Shown one piece after another: positions 38,144-50,375 of a DNA stretch of 64,000 nt. The DNA is from Climacium dendroides (lineage: Eukaryota > Streptophyta > Bryopsida > Hypnales > Climaciaceae): NCBI GenBank assembly GCA_950106755.1, contig OX467083.1, positions 29,941,029-30,005,028 of the forward strand, written 5' to 3'. A model generated the notes under the pieces. The model did not search any database, was not told where the DNA came from, and was given only the letters and a program-made list of their open reading frames with translations. Position 1 is the stretch's first letter, and every line of letters starts with the position of its first letter. Both the position numbers and the translations under genes were made by a program.

Positions 38144-38314
38144 GACTTATGATTTTAGTAGTATGATAGTATGATAGACCAAAGAACGTTGCATTTGGAT
38201 ACCATATGCAAAAATTATAAATAGTCAAAAAAAATTGGTAGATGTTCTACAATCATTTCTTTCACACAGATACATGTTGATTTTGAAGATGTACACACAG
38301 TAATGACAACAATT

Positions 38315-39273
38315 TTAAACCCTAAAGGATTTTGACTATGTATTCACAAAAAATGCTCCAAAATTGCCATCTTTAGTATAAGTACCAAGTTATTGAAAAG
38401 AAATCAATTTTGATACATCTAATTGTAGGATCTTATATTACTTTGGTTTGAGAATATGTAGAAATTGTTTTAGAAATTTTCATTGTGTAGATTGCAAGAT
38501 ATTAGTGTTCAAAGTAATAAAAATCCTTTTTTTGTCCCTGCAAAAAATTGGGCAGCTGCACTTCTTAAGGTCAGATCATTATGAAAAAATGTCCAAAATG
38601 GTGGTTATTCTTTAGATTCATTCTTCAAGGCAAGTTGGCTACATGCTTAAAAATTTTCAAATCATTTGGAATTGTACAACATATAGGAAAAAAAATAGAA
38701 AGTAGAAAGAAGTAGAAAATGATTCAAAATACAAAATTGTTAACAATTTATTTTTGAAATTGAAAAATGCCAATCCCAATGGTTGTAATATTTTAACGAA
38801 CAATCTACACCCTATTATTTTTATTTTTTTTCAAAAATATTGAAAATTGAGTCAAATAAAGGACTTCAAAGTTTATTTTAGAGTAGAGATTCCATAACTA
38901 CCTTCAAACTACCCACAACTACAACTCCTCATAACTTTCATCTCATTAATCAAAATGGAATGATTCAAAGACATCCACGTATAAATAAATCTAGAAAATC
39001 AATTTCAAATTTTTATTTAAAAAAAAAATGATTTTTAAAGAAGTTTTTTTTTTCTTGCCCGGACCACCCACCAAATAAAGAAAACTACATATCATACAGT
39101 AACTTTTTAACCATGTAGTCAAAAGTTATGAAAATTATTGGGCCTTAAAGATACTCCTTGGGCACATGTTGTATGAAAATTTCAATGAAAAAAGATAAAA
39201 ATTCCATTCATAGTGAGCTGCCCAAAATCGCTATGTTGCCCAAAAAAATGCCGTTTGATCCTTTAGGTGTTAA
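38315..39273 (-). repeat. Dispersed TTAA-ended repeat, both ends present
   Basis: The ends are TTAAACCCTAAAGGATT (38315) and, inverted, TTAACACCTAAAGGATC (39273 side). The interior is copy 1 in the opposite direction. At about 0.96 kb it is one of the best-preserved copies in the window. It is non-coding. Confidence 0.65.
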
Positions 39274-39869
39274 TCATGCATGGTACAATTTTAGGTGTAC
39301 CCACCTTCCGCAAGTTCAATGTGCACTCATCAGTGGATATCAATCACATTTGATATCAATTGAAATTGTTCATGTGGTTTAAAAAACAAAAAATAAACTT
39401 GATATGATTTTACAGTTCTATTTCCTGGCATTTATTGAAGTGTACTTTACCAATGAAATTAGTCATGACATCAAGGGAAATATTTGGTCCTGGAGAGTCT
39501 CTTTTGAGGTGTCATAATAATAAAAATAGTAATAGTAATAGCATGATAAGCTTGCTAACTTTGGGCCTTCATCATATTCTGGAAGTTGGTCTTGTACTGA
39601 TCTTTTGAAAAGCAATAGTATCAGATTACTATTAAAAAAAGAAAAAGGAAAGATTGTCAGAGTCCAAAGGTACACAACTCTACAAAAGGCATGTTCGCAC
39701 TTTGTGTTAGTGGTGTTGTTTGGAATGTGAATCTGGTATAAAATAGGTTTAAATTCATTTTTAAGACCCTCAGCAACAACACCTCTAACACCAAGTGCGA
39801 ACACACCTAAAAAAACATAATTCGGTAAGGGAGGCAACCCATTTTTGACCACTTAAGTAGAGACATGTA

Positions 39870-40150
39870 CTTGTAGGGCAGGTTTTAACAATGGAGAAAT
39901 TTTTCCATGTGCAAAAATAGAAGTCGTACGGTTTCTATAATTTTTCAGATTTCTATTTCTCAAAACATTATTACAGTGGTTGTTTTAGCTGAAGATTTTG
40001 TTCCACACATACTTGTTGTATAGACCTTCCTATTTTCCAACCAAGGGATTGGTTGGAAAATCCAACAAGGGTTGGTTGCAATATTGAAAATATTTTAGCC
40101 AATCATAATGTGTCATAACTGTACCAGGAACTGTGGCCTAATTAATCACT
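39870..40150 (-). repeat. Dispersed repeat, inverted partner of 16060-16870
   Basis: Contains, inverted and in the same order, the phrases of the 16-kb copy, including 'atagaccttcctattttcca', 'ttagccaatcataatgtg' and the 'gaaatttttccatgtgcaaa' phrase. Confidence 0.5.
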
Positions 40151-40898
40151 ATTAATCACCTTATGTTAAGAATTACACCATCTTATGGTACCATAATGGG
40201 TTGTTGATAAGGAATGAGTTGCCTCCCATAGTGCGGAGTATATCCAACTTGAGAATATTGCCACCAGTTGCACTCCATATGACCATTGTACCAATAAGTA
40301 GTAAGGCACTTACTGTCTTGTGAGATGTCATTGTGCCGTGGCCACATAATGATCTCCAACAACATGCTAAAATTTGGATTGGACATCATTATTTTATTGC
40401 ACCAAAGCACCAAGTCATGGTAAATGCTACTATGGTACTCTGTGAAATCAACAACTAAAGACTATTCTTCAAAACAAAAGAGATAGAGAGTTCTTTGCTA
40501 GGAAAAGTACTAGCTTGTTCTAAGGAGCTAGAAGGTTGATGCTTTTTTATTTTTTTGAATTAGAAGGTTGAATTTTATATTCTTAGGTGTGTACATTGTG
40601 AACAATTGGTTCCAAGGCATCCCTACATACTTAAAGGTTATACATTCAAACAAGGTTTGTGACTTAAATTTATATTTATATTATTATTTTTAGGATTCTC
40701 TCTTTCCTTCAAGAGTATGAGGTGTGTGCATTGTAAACAATTGATTCTAAAGCGTCCCTACATACTTGAAAATTATGCATTAGAACAAAGGTTGTACCTT
40801 CATTTTTATCTCATATGAGATTTTTATTTTTATTTTTATTATTTTTTTCCTGTAAGAATCCATTGTGATTACAAAATTTTCCAAAATTATATAGCTAT

Positions 40899-41834
40899 TT
40901 AATTTCTAAAGGACCAAGGCCTTTTTTTCTACCAAAAAACACTCAAAACTGCCATTTCTATAGCAGAGAATTAAAAAAATGGAATATTTTTTTGCACATC
41001 TAACCATAGGATTTTATACCTAAATTGTATGAGAATGTGTCAAAAAATTTGAAAATTTTGGCAACATAGGTTGCAAGATACCTATGTTTAAAGTGGAAAA
41101 GAAAAGTTTTTCAACACATTGCGGGACTAGTTTTTTGGACTTTGAACCTTCTTAACTTAAATTTTTTGCACTATAGAGTTTTGAGGTTTAAATCTTTATA
41201 GTAGAAAATTGAGTTGAGAGTCTAACTCGGAGTCTAGGGAAAAAAAGAATTTAAAAAAAACTTAATTTTCATTCTTAAATTTTTTTTAAAGTAGAAGTAG
41301 GTATAGAATGGAAGGAAAATCTAAATTGTTAGTATCTCTAAAATAGAAATAAAACACACTAATTCCAATGGTGAGATTGTTCTAGGAAACAAACTATATG
41401 ATGTGGAACTTTTTTTGGAATTATTGTAAAAATTGCATTCAGAAATGAATCCTACAACTTATTTTTTCAAATAGATTCTCTAATTGCCTAAAAATTAAGA
41501 TTGTCCATAACTTTCTCATAACAAATCCAAACGTAATTAATCAAAGCTTTCCATGTATTCAAAAATACAATCTATAAGAAAATTAATAAAAAAAAATTTC
41601 AAAATTCAAATTTCGAATTTTTTTGCTACCCCCTCTCCCCTATATTGAGCTTATTTGGGCATAACTTTTGTTCCCAGGTATTGATTGAAAAAAAATTATA
41701 TTCACATGAAGCTAATCAATTTTTCTATCTTCAAAAGAAAGTTTAAAAAAATCATGACAAAAATTCAGTCCGTAGGTACTTGCTCAAAATCCCATTCGTT
41801 GTCCAAAGGGACAATAATCATTTAGGGGTTAATC
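40899..41834 (-). repeat. Dispersed TTAA-ended repeat (subfamily 2), both ends present
   Basis: The ends are TTAATTTCTAAAGGACC (40899) and, inverted, TTAACCCCTAAATGATT (41834 side). The interior is that of 24038-24924 read in the opposite direction. Confidence 0.6.
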
Positions 41835-42744
41835 AATGTGATGAATAAAATAGCACACCAACTAAAAAGAACAACATAATTGATTTTCCTTAGCCTCATA
41901 GAAGGTCTTCCCTTTCTTTGCATGTCCCCCACTACCCTCCATCACATCTATGTCAACATGTTCCCAAAATTGAAATTACTATGAATTTTGGGAGCTAAAA
42001 AGTGTTATGGAATCCATAGCCAATGTCTAGAGTCTTCCAATTCCGATCAATCAAGATTATTTTCGTGATCAGTACTTCCTGCAGACTTTATGACAATTTG
42101 GGACATGTATCATCACTTTATTAGTCCCGACCTTGAAAATGAGAAGAAAACACATTTCACACTTGGGTTGTAAATTTGTTCTAGTCTTGGTTGGAAATAG
42201 TTGTACCCTACATGTTGGGTATGACTCCTTCATTAGGAATGGATGGTTCTATTTTATATAAGGTAACGACCCCTTTCATATCACTTAAGCAATTTAGCAT
42301 ATTTGCACTATGGGTATAATGAGGAGATTTTTTTCATTTAGAAAAATAGATTTCAGAAGGATTTAATATTTTTTTTCAAAAATAAAATAATTATGAATTT
42401 CTTTTGTAAAAATTCTATTCAACCTATTCTTATTTTATAGGTCATTGTATTTCCAACCAAAGGCTAGTTACAAAATTGACAATGCTTCAATCATAGCTTT
42501 CAATGTACATCTTGTGGTCATTGTATGTTTTCAAAGTAAACCTCCTAGACATTTGTGGTGCTTTTCCTCTACGTTGTTAGCATGATATGTCATCTAAACC
42601 ACAATTGATTGGAAACATGGCAATCTAACTAGCAAAAAAGGGTGACTAGTCGAAAAGGGGTTAGCTACCTTATCTACAATAATAACCTATGCTACTTTGC
42701 ACACCTCACTCAATGAGCAGTACTTGGAGTATTAAGATTGGTAC
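41835..42744. other. Intergenic DNA, nothing recognised
   Basis: No coding frame or element ends seen. Confidence 0.35.
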
Positions 42745-42747
42745 CCT

Positions 42748-42959
42748 CACTACAAGAAAAAGGGGTGTTTTAAGTATAGTCCTAAAGATAAGATTTTAAG
42801 TAATGACCTTTTTAGGAGATTTTAAGTAAGAAATACGCGTCTTTCTAATAAAATTTTACTAGAAAGATGCGTATTTCTTACTTAAAATCTCCTAAAAAGG
42901 TCATTACTTAAAATCTTATCTCTAGGACTATACTTAAAACATCCCTTTCTCTTGTAGTG
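42748..42959. mobile_element. CACTA-type MITE, palindromic, 3-bp target duplication
   Basis: The 212-bp unit starts CACTACAAGAAAAAGGGGTG and closes with the inverse (TTTCTCTTGTAGTG). CCT flanks it on both sides (42745-42747, 42960-42962). The arms are near-identical to the centre around 42850 ('aaaattttactagaaagatg'). CACTACAAGAAAA is a common plant CACTA terminus. Confidence 0.88.
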
Positions 42960-42996
42960 CCTCAAATCCACCATATGCTTCTATACCTAGGTACTA

Positions 42997-43552
42997 CTCC
43001 CTCAATCCCAAAATGATCTTCCTGTTGGCCTTTATTTTTTGTCCCCAAATGATCTTCCTGTTGACTTTTTAATTTGCAAATTGGTCAAATTTGGTTTTTG
43101 ATTGCTATTAGAACCAATAAAACAACTTCAAGTAATAGTTCCCCCTCTATCCATGCAATCGTCAATCAAAAGACAAATGAAATGACCAAAGGGGTGAAAT
43201 CAACATTCATATTTTTTGCATCTCTTTGAATATTGCCAATTGAAGGGGATGAAACTCTAGGAGGTGGAACAAAGGGTTAGACATAATCTTTGGCATATAC
43301 TAAATGCCTAAAAAATGACAACCTCACACTCAACAATTAATTGACCACTAGTGCTCTTTGAAAATGCCTCAAAAAATCTTCTTTTAATATTCCAAAACTA
43401 CAATTTGAAAAGGGCTCTGAAACTCAAAGTTTCTAGGATGCTAGGAGTATACCAAACTCTACTTATAGTGCAAAGTTGTTTTTTAAAATTTATTTTTAAC
43501 CTTAATCCAAAACATTTTGTCTGATAGGAAGATCATTTTAGGACGGAGATAG
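42997..43552. mobile_element. Stowaway-like (Tc1/mariner) MITE
   Basis: The left end CTCCCTCAATCCCAAAATGA follows a TA dinucleotide. The right end ATCATTTTAGGACGGAGATAG is its imperfect inverse and resembles the Stowaway consensus CTCCCTCCGTCCCAAAA. The right flank is TG instead of TA, probably mutated. The interior has a direct repeat of 'aaatgatcttcctgttg' at both 43009 and 43048. Confidence 0.65.
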
Positions 43553-46288
43553 TGTGATAGAACCACCTATCTTCTATCAAGGATCCATTACTAATATGTA
43601 GGGTGTAGCTATATCCAACCAAGGTTGGACTAGATTTTCAACCAAAGCTTGGAATGTGATTTTCTCTCCTTTTCAAGGTTGGGATTAATAAGGTCTTGGC
43701 ACATGCCCCAATGTAGTGAGTAAGAAAGTAGGAAGTAGAAAGCAAGAAAATAGTTTTTGAATGATTGGAATTGGAAGAGTCTATACATTAAATATGAATC
43801 TAAATCAACTTTTGGTTTTCAAAACTCATGGTAATTTCAATTGAAGGCATAGAATTACCAAAAAAATTCTTTTCCATAGGTACAAAATTGATTTTGGACA
43901 TAGCGAAGATGACAATTTACTCAATGCTTCATGATTCCTATAGAAGGTTTTAAATGAATTCATGTAGGGTTTTTTAGTGAATTCATGTAAATGAGTTCAT
44001 GTTAGGGGTTTTAAATGAGTTCATGTGGAAGAGAAGAAAACATTGCAAAAATGAAGATGTCATGCATAGATTTTACTTATGCCATAATTTCATTTTCGTA
44101 AAACCCCCCTCAAAATCTGCATCCACTTCCCTTGGAGGCATTCTTCAGGGGTTTAAATTGAGTTTGAAGAACATTGCTAAACAAAACAAGTAATTTGGGT
44201 CAAAGAAAACAACCCAAAAGGACTGGTATTAACTTATGGGACGGAGCGAAGTAAAAGATACCGATTTCAAAAGGTGAATGCACATTCATTCCCTTCACAA
44301 AACCAATAAATTGGAAACACAAATCCCCATTTGAATGAGGGCCTCCAAAGTTTCTAGGACATGTTTTGTTGCAGCTATGAGTTCATATCATCTACCACAG
44401 TTGCTGATTCTTCATCCCCAGTGTGTCAAAGCCTTCGCTACTTGGTAAGTGCAGAAAGACCAAAGTGCAGAATTGTGAAGGTCTCACAAATTTCTGTAAC
44501 AAATTCTATTGTTTGCCAAGAAAAATAGCCAGGGTAACTCAATAAGGAGTTCCAGTCCTTGAAATGCCAAAACCACATATGTTCTACAACATTAGGCTAC
44601 CTTGCAAAACTATAAAATCTTAAAAACAAAATAAATAAATTAGAACTACTCGTTGAGTTGCTCTTTCTGTTCTGAAACCATTTTTTCGGACATCCAAACT
44701 CTCGAAACTTTCTACGGCGTAAGACATATAGGAAGTAGAGTACTTAAAGCATCACAAAAATAGGTTAATTTATGGACATGTGAGTAGATCATTTGCATGA
44801 CAGACACACATGAATGTAATATACAACTTCCAGCTTTCTACAAAATCAATCGGCAAATGTAGCAACAAGTCAACAAGTATTGCACAAAGACAGACCTTTC
44901 AGAATTTTGTAAAGAAAATAACTCAATGAAAGCTGAAAAGTAATAATAAATGCGATCCTCGAAGAAAACGCCCCTTAACTTCGGAAACAAGATACCAGTA
45001 TGTGAAATCTGCAGACCAATAAAATCGGTTTCTATTTAGTTAGCAGAGATTAATCCAAATTTACAACGCACTGTCACACACTCTATTGGCAATCACACCG
45101 CTTTCCAACAGCAGCAGGGAATAGAGATGTAAATGCCACTTACTAACTCGGCTCATGAATAGGTCATCAACGATTCCTTGCAAACACAGAACCCAACACA
45201 AGACGAACACGGACAAAAATCTGATGGGACTGCCTCTACTACGTGAAGGCTAATGAATAACTGCACATTCGTTACTTTGAAGTAACACCTCAAAGCATTC
45301 CAGTATCAAACTCACACATCCACGAAAAGCTCGAAAGAAGTGTAGTTAAATCAAAATGAACGAGACGATTACGGGGGTAAAGCACCGAGGTAACACTAAC
45401 TATTGAAGAGAATATTAGGTCAAAATAAAAATCAAGGATTCCAAGACTATGCAAAATTGCACAACAAACTCAAACATTTGAAAGTGTCACTGGTCAATTG
45501 AACAGGTGATCGTTCTTGCGAAGCGCATTCAACACCCTCAGGTATGCATAACAGTCTTTAGCCTGCGCCTTTTACTTCGAGAATCAGATTCTGCATTGCA
45601 TTCTGACATTGCTGAACCCAAGTTTAGCTGGTTTCTAAACTTCAAAATTAGTAAGTATTATGCTCCTGCACACAGCTCCTATTAACTCTTTGCTAAACTG
45701 CCAATGACAATAAAGCAAACAAAAATACACTCTTGCTAGACATTTGATAAAATCAGAACAATGGTTTCAAATTCTTGGATGCAGAAGGGGAACTCTAAAG
45801 AGCATTATGCGTATAGCCCAGTGCTCTGACTAAATACTGTTGCAACGAGGAGGGGAGGGGTGTCCTTGGCTAATTTATCAAGAAACCCTAAAAACAAACT
45901 CAGGTCACAAAAACTTCGAAAGATCAATGCAGACGTCCTCAATTACAAATTGAACAAGGCGAAACCACGAAGAATTATTTAAAACAATCTCAGGTTACAA
46001 AAAAATAAAAATAAATAAAAAAACTGATACCCGCAATTGCAAAAACGAGGAACGAGAAATGAAGAAAACGGCTTGGTGCCTCATCAGAGACTTCACTCAA
46101 ATGTTGTGAACATTACTCCAGAGAAGAATACAACACCCACTAGATTACGTTCTATGACCAGCTCATGGACCCAACCCAGCTCTAGGGTTAGCAAATAAAC
46201 CGTCGCCGCCCAAGTCCTCTCTCTGTACCAGCCTACCCGCACCTTCCAAACCCTAACAAAAGCCAAGCACTCACCGAGTCAGTCTCTA
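43553..46288. other. Intergenic DNA and 3' flank of the eL30 gene
   Basis: AT-rich up to about 44330, then less AT-rich to 46288. The latter part must include the 3' untranslated region of the minus-strand eL30 gene, whose end I cannot place. No other gene is supported. Confidence 0.4.
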
Positions 46289-46627
46289 CTACTGGTCCGC
46301 AGGCATGGATCGGATGATATCGGAATCACCAGGGTCGGTGATGCTCAACGTGCAGACACGGAAGTACTTGCCGCACGCGGTGCCCAAGTCCACGTTGTTG
46401 CCGCTGTAGTGGTGCACGCCCGTCTTGGACAGCATGGCGTAGTACTCGATCTCGGACTTGCGGAGGGGCGGGCAGTTGTTGGCGATGATGACGAGCTTGC
46501 CCTTGCCGCCTCGGAGCGACTTCAGGGTGGTCGTGTAGCCGAGGGTGTACTTCCCGGACTTCATGACGAGCGCCAGACGGTTGTTGATGGACTCCTGTGC
46601 CTTCTTCGTCTTCTTGGTGGCCACCAT
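46289..46627 (-). CDS. RPL30: 60S ribosomal protein L30 (eL30), single-exon CDS
   Basis: A structural protein of the large cytosolic ribosomal subunit. The 112-aa frame has the full family length and fold from start to end: [20 protein letters not shown], then [60 protein letters not shown] and [20 protein letters not shown], ending RSMPADQ, so the L7Ae-type RNA-binding core is intact. The ATG sits in a good context (GTCACCATGG) and no downstream alternative is needed. No intron interrupts the coding region. The intact promoter-like telo-boxes upstream argue for a functional gene rather than a dead processed copy, although an intronless coding region is also what a retrocopy would show. Codon use is markedly GC-rich compared with the surrounding AT-rich DNA, as expected for a highly expressed gene. 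Confidence 0.95.
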   Translation of the reverse strand: MVATKKTKKAQESINNRLALVMKSGKYTLGYTTTLKSLRGGKGKLVIIANNCPPLRKSEIEYYAMLSKTGVHHYSGNNVDLGTACGKYFRVCTLSITDPGDSDIIRSMPADQ

Positions 46628-46738
46628 GGTGACGGATTGAGAGGAGCTGTCGACGACGACTAGTGGGGCGGAGCTTAGGCTCGGGGCTGCGAGAGAGACA
46701 GAAAGGGCAGACTATCGCAAGACTGCTGCCATTTGGCC

Positions 46739-46766
46739 AAACCCTAAAACCCCAAACCCTAATCGG
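46739..46766 (-). promoter_or_regulatory. Telo-box cluster upstream of RPL30
   Basis: Two AAACCCTAA-type boxes plus an intervening AAACCCC lie within 28 bp, about 112-139 bp upstream of the start codon, next to GGCC words. Telo-boxes are a known promoter or leader motif of plant ribosomal protein genes, so a role in coordinated expression is inferred. Confidence 0.7.
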
Positions 46767-46875
46767 CCTTCCTCATTGTGATGCATGTGAGGGCGTTATT
46801 TTGCTACCCCCTTCTCCCTTTAAGGTGGAGCACCTATTCCCGTCATTTCAAGCAATTCCGCATACTTTGAGGTAG

Positions 46876-49817
46876 CAAAATAAAACATATGGAATCAAAC
46901 ATATGAAATTTTTTTTTTTCAATGCATTGGCAACCAAAAATTATGAATTTAAAAAAAATGATAATTTTTTTGAATATTTATGAATATGATGTGAATTTAT
47001 GAAGTTCAAATATGTGGAGTACACCAAACCATTTTTTGCATTCATATATGTAAGTCCTACATTCTAAACTTCCAATATCTACATATTTTCAAGATTTGTT
47101 TAGAATTTAGTGTTGAAAATGGGTGCCTCCACTTTTGGTTCTTTGAGTTGCATTTTTCATTGCATTTTCTTGGAGTTTGGTTTCCTCTTCTTGTTTGTAT
47201 GTTTTGCAACTTTTTAGAATTTTTTAGAATATTCATTTTTGACTCTTATATATAAAAAAATTACATTAAGAAGAAGAAAAGTAACTGTGGATTATGTGGA
47301 TGACTAAAGTTTTGTTACTTAGTGTACATGGATATTTGGTATACTATATTTGATTGTTGGAATTGACATCTTTCATCAAATAATTTTTTTCAAAAATGAG
47401 GTTTAATAGATGATTAAAAAATTATAATATTTTTATTTTTCTATAAAAGTATTCTTATTAAATATTTGATATTTATTTTTAAAAATGATTATTGCCATTC
47501 CTCATTGTTGGGTACAATACATTGGTTCATCATGTTTGTTTTAAATTACTAGAGTAATTTTGTATAGGATTATCTTGGTTTATTTATTAAATGCTAATTT
47601 CACCTTTTTAAAATTTAAAAAAAATCATTGATTTCTTCAACTTCTATTATCGTATGCAGTGGTCGATTTCGGCAGTCACTTGCCAAAATAATTAATTTTT
47701 TAATAGGACATGACTTCGCCATCCTTTTTTCCTTTTTTTCCAAATTTCGACAAGTAACTCAATGTATATTTGGCTTTTCGGCATCTCTCCTTGCTGTTTT
47801 AAACCTAACATTTGCGTCTCTTCTTGAAACTCATCGTGAAACTCATGGCGGGCACTCGGGCGGCGCTTGGGCGGACAAACAATCTGAACTCTCCACTTGA
47901 TCATTTCCTACTTGCGCGTTTAGCTTCTACTCTTCATTTGAATCCTAAATGCGGATTACTCAGATCATTCGATAGAGCATTCTAAACTGAAGCCAATTCA
48001 AAATCATCTCTTTTTGTAGGTGGGGACAACATTTGCAAAAAACTTGAAGAACTTGAAGAGCTTGATGAAGATTGGGACGATTTGTTTGATGATGTTGATG
48101 TTTTAGAGATGATGGTGAAGTTGACTATGTGATTTTTTAGAAAGACTAGTGCTAGGTAGTGAACTTAATTTGGGCTTAATACCTACCATGTTTTGTAGAA
48201 TCAAAGGTCTTTTTTCACTTTGATATAGTTTATGTACTCACTATTTGTAAATGGCTTTTCAATAATAAATAGTCATATTTATGAATTGCTTTTTAGGAAA
48301 AACCTTTCATTAACAAAAGGATTTATGAAGCAACTTGGTATTTTCGACTTTGTTGAAACTTAAAAGTATGAATCATAATTTATAAACAATCCTTCATGTA
48401 CAAAGGGTAGTATGAAATAAACTTTGCATTTCTATAAAATTTTAAAATATAAACATAATTTAACATCCAAATTTTAGAATTGATAAAAAAGGTTGATTTA
48501 CATAAGTGATTGTTTTCAAATATTGAAACTTAATACCATAGCCAAGATGGTGTAGGTCAAGTTAATTATTTTGCATGCATATTTCAATGCATGATTGTAA
48601 ATTTGTAATATTGTTGAATGTTGTTCCATTTGTGTCATGTTTTTATTCAAAATTCCTTGCATTTACAATAGAAGTACCTTAAACTTTGACATAATTACAA
48701 TTTTTTTGCAATATTAGGCAAAGTTGCTTAACAATTTTTTCAAATATTCTACAATTTCTGAAAAATATTTAAAGAATTTAGGCAATTCCAATTTCAATTA
48801 ATTTTTGCCGAATCCGACCCATGCGTAGGGTACAATACTTTCATATATAACTTTGTGTAAAAGATATTGTTTTAGTTACTTTTTTATGACATTTAATATT
48901 CCGTACAAGTTGTACTTGTCTTCTAGATTTTACAAATGAACCACATCTTTTAATAATCACTAATCCCAACAATGGTTTCAAACAAAATTATTATTAAAAA
49001 TAATTAATTTAAATTTATGATAAAATATTATATTTGTTTAATTCTATATTTAAAGAATTTTTCCAATTCATTATTTTTCTAAATTTTATTAGTAATTTGG
49101 ATTCTTTGGATTATTATCTTAATCCAATAGTATATCATCTTCCACAGGGGACTTCATTTTGGATACTTAAAGATTATCTTATTTGTTGCACTTGAGAAAA
49201 TTTTATTATAATTAAAAAATATATAAATTATTAAAATATTTAAAACTTTCTAAGAATAGTATTATATATGATAAATGAAAATAACTCAAAAATGATATAA
49301 TTTAGGTTTAAATTATTTTGTTTAGAAATAAATTTCCAAAATTAGTTATGAAATTCCAAGGAGATAGATATTTTGATGTTTAAATTGTTAAAAAATAGTG
49401 AAATTATTCAATAAATAAATAATTAATATTTTTAAAATTATTTTCTTAGAGAGATCTCATCTTCATTTATATTTTTAAGAAAAATTTATTTATTGTTTAA
49501 AAATGCACAAATGATAGTGCCTTCTTTATATAGAATTAGAAGATGATAAATTTTATATTTAGAGATGTACTTTACTGCATATGTAAGAATATTGCATAGG
49601 TACATGTTTAGATGTGTAATTTTAAATTCTTACAATGGTCAAAAGTATAAAAAAAACATAAATTGCACAAATGCAATAAATTAGTAAAAATTAGTTTCAA
49701 AATAGGAGAGTTTTTTTCAAAAGATAAAATCAATCATTAAAAGGACAATAGAATAATAGATACCTTCTCAATAAATTTCATATCCACTTTCTCATTATTT
49801 AAAAGGTTATAACATAA
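46876..49817. other. AT-rich intergenic DNA with one possible gene fragment
   Basis: Mostly non-coding. At 48019-48130 an acceptor-like 'tttttgtag' precedes a short open stretch ending in TGA whose product is strongly acidic (KKLEELEELDEDWDDLFDDV). Together with the open frame at 47628-47900 this may be debris of a transposon gene, but I cannot identify it. Confidence 0.35.
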
Positions 49818-49828
49818 GCCAAGTTGAC
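49818..49828 (+). repeat. Left 11-bp target site duplication of the MULE
   Basis: GCCAAGTTGAC, identical to 62037-62047. The length is within the 8-11 bp range of Mutator-like elements. Confidence 0.9.
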
Positions 49829-50036
49829 CAATGATGCTAGCATGTGAGCATGTGAGCATGAGCCTAAGAGCAGTGAGTAGGAATTGTGTGAGCCTGAAGA
49901 CTACAAATTTAAATCATGATATAATTTCTAATTTTTTTTAGTTAAAAAATTAAAAAGATTGATTTTTTTAGCAAAGTTTATTTTTAGAAAAATATGACCT
50001 ATTGCCACAGGACCCATGACCGTGGATTTAAAAGCC
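49829..50036 (+). repeat. Left terminal inverted repeat of the MULE
   Basis: Begins CAATGATGCTAGCATGTGAG and has direct subrepeats CATGTGAG. Its outer 45 bp and its inner block (CAGGACCCATGACCGTGG onward) pair with the right end. The middle part is diverged and of different length from the right end. Confidence 0.8.
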
Positions 50037-50375
50037 TAGAAAATTGGCGCTATTGCAAGTTCAAATTTTATATCTAGGTTTATTGGTTTAAATCACGTTT
50101 TCAAAGTCAGTATTAGAGTAGGCTTATAAAGTGAAAGTACAAATAATTAATCCAAAGGAAATTCTAAAATTGACAAAAAGACAAATGCAATGAAAATATC
50201 AAAAAAAATTCTACATCTTACAAATAGTAAAATATCTTTTCATTGCAACAAGGAATACATATTGAAATATAAATATAATACTTTGCAATATATGCAAATT
50301 TTAAAGATAATATGTTGGTACTATAGATTTACTTCATATCATGCTAATACTCATCAACTAACTTGTTCACTAACT

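Noticed and set aside
46409..46663. 84-codon frame opposite RPL30
   Set aside because: Antisense shadow of a GC-rich conserved coding region.
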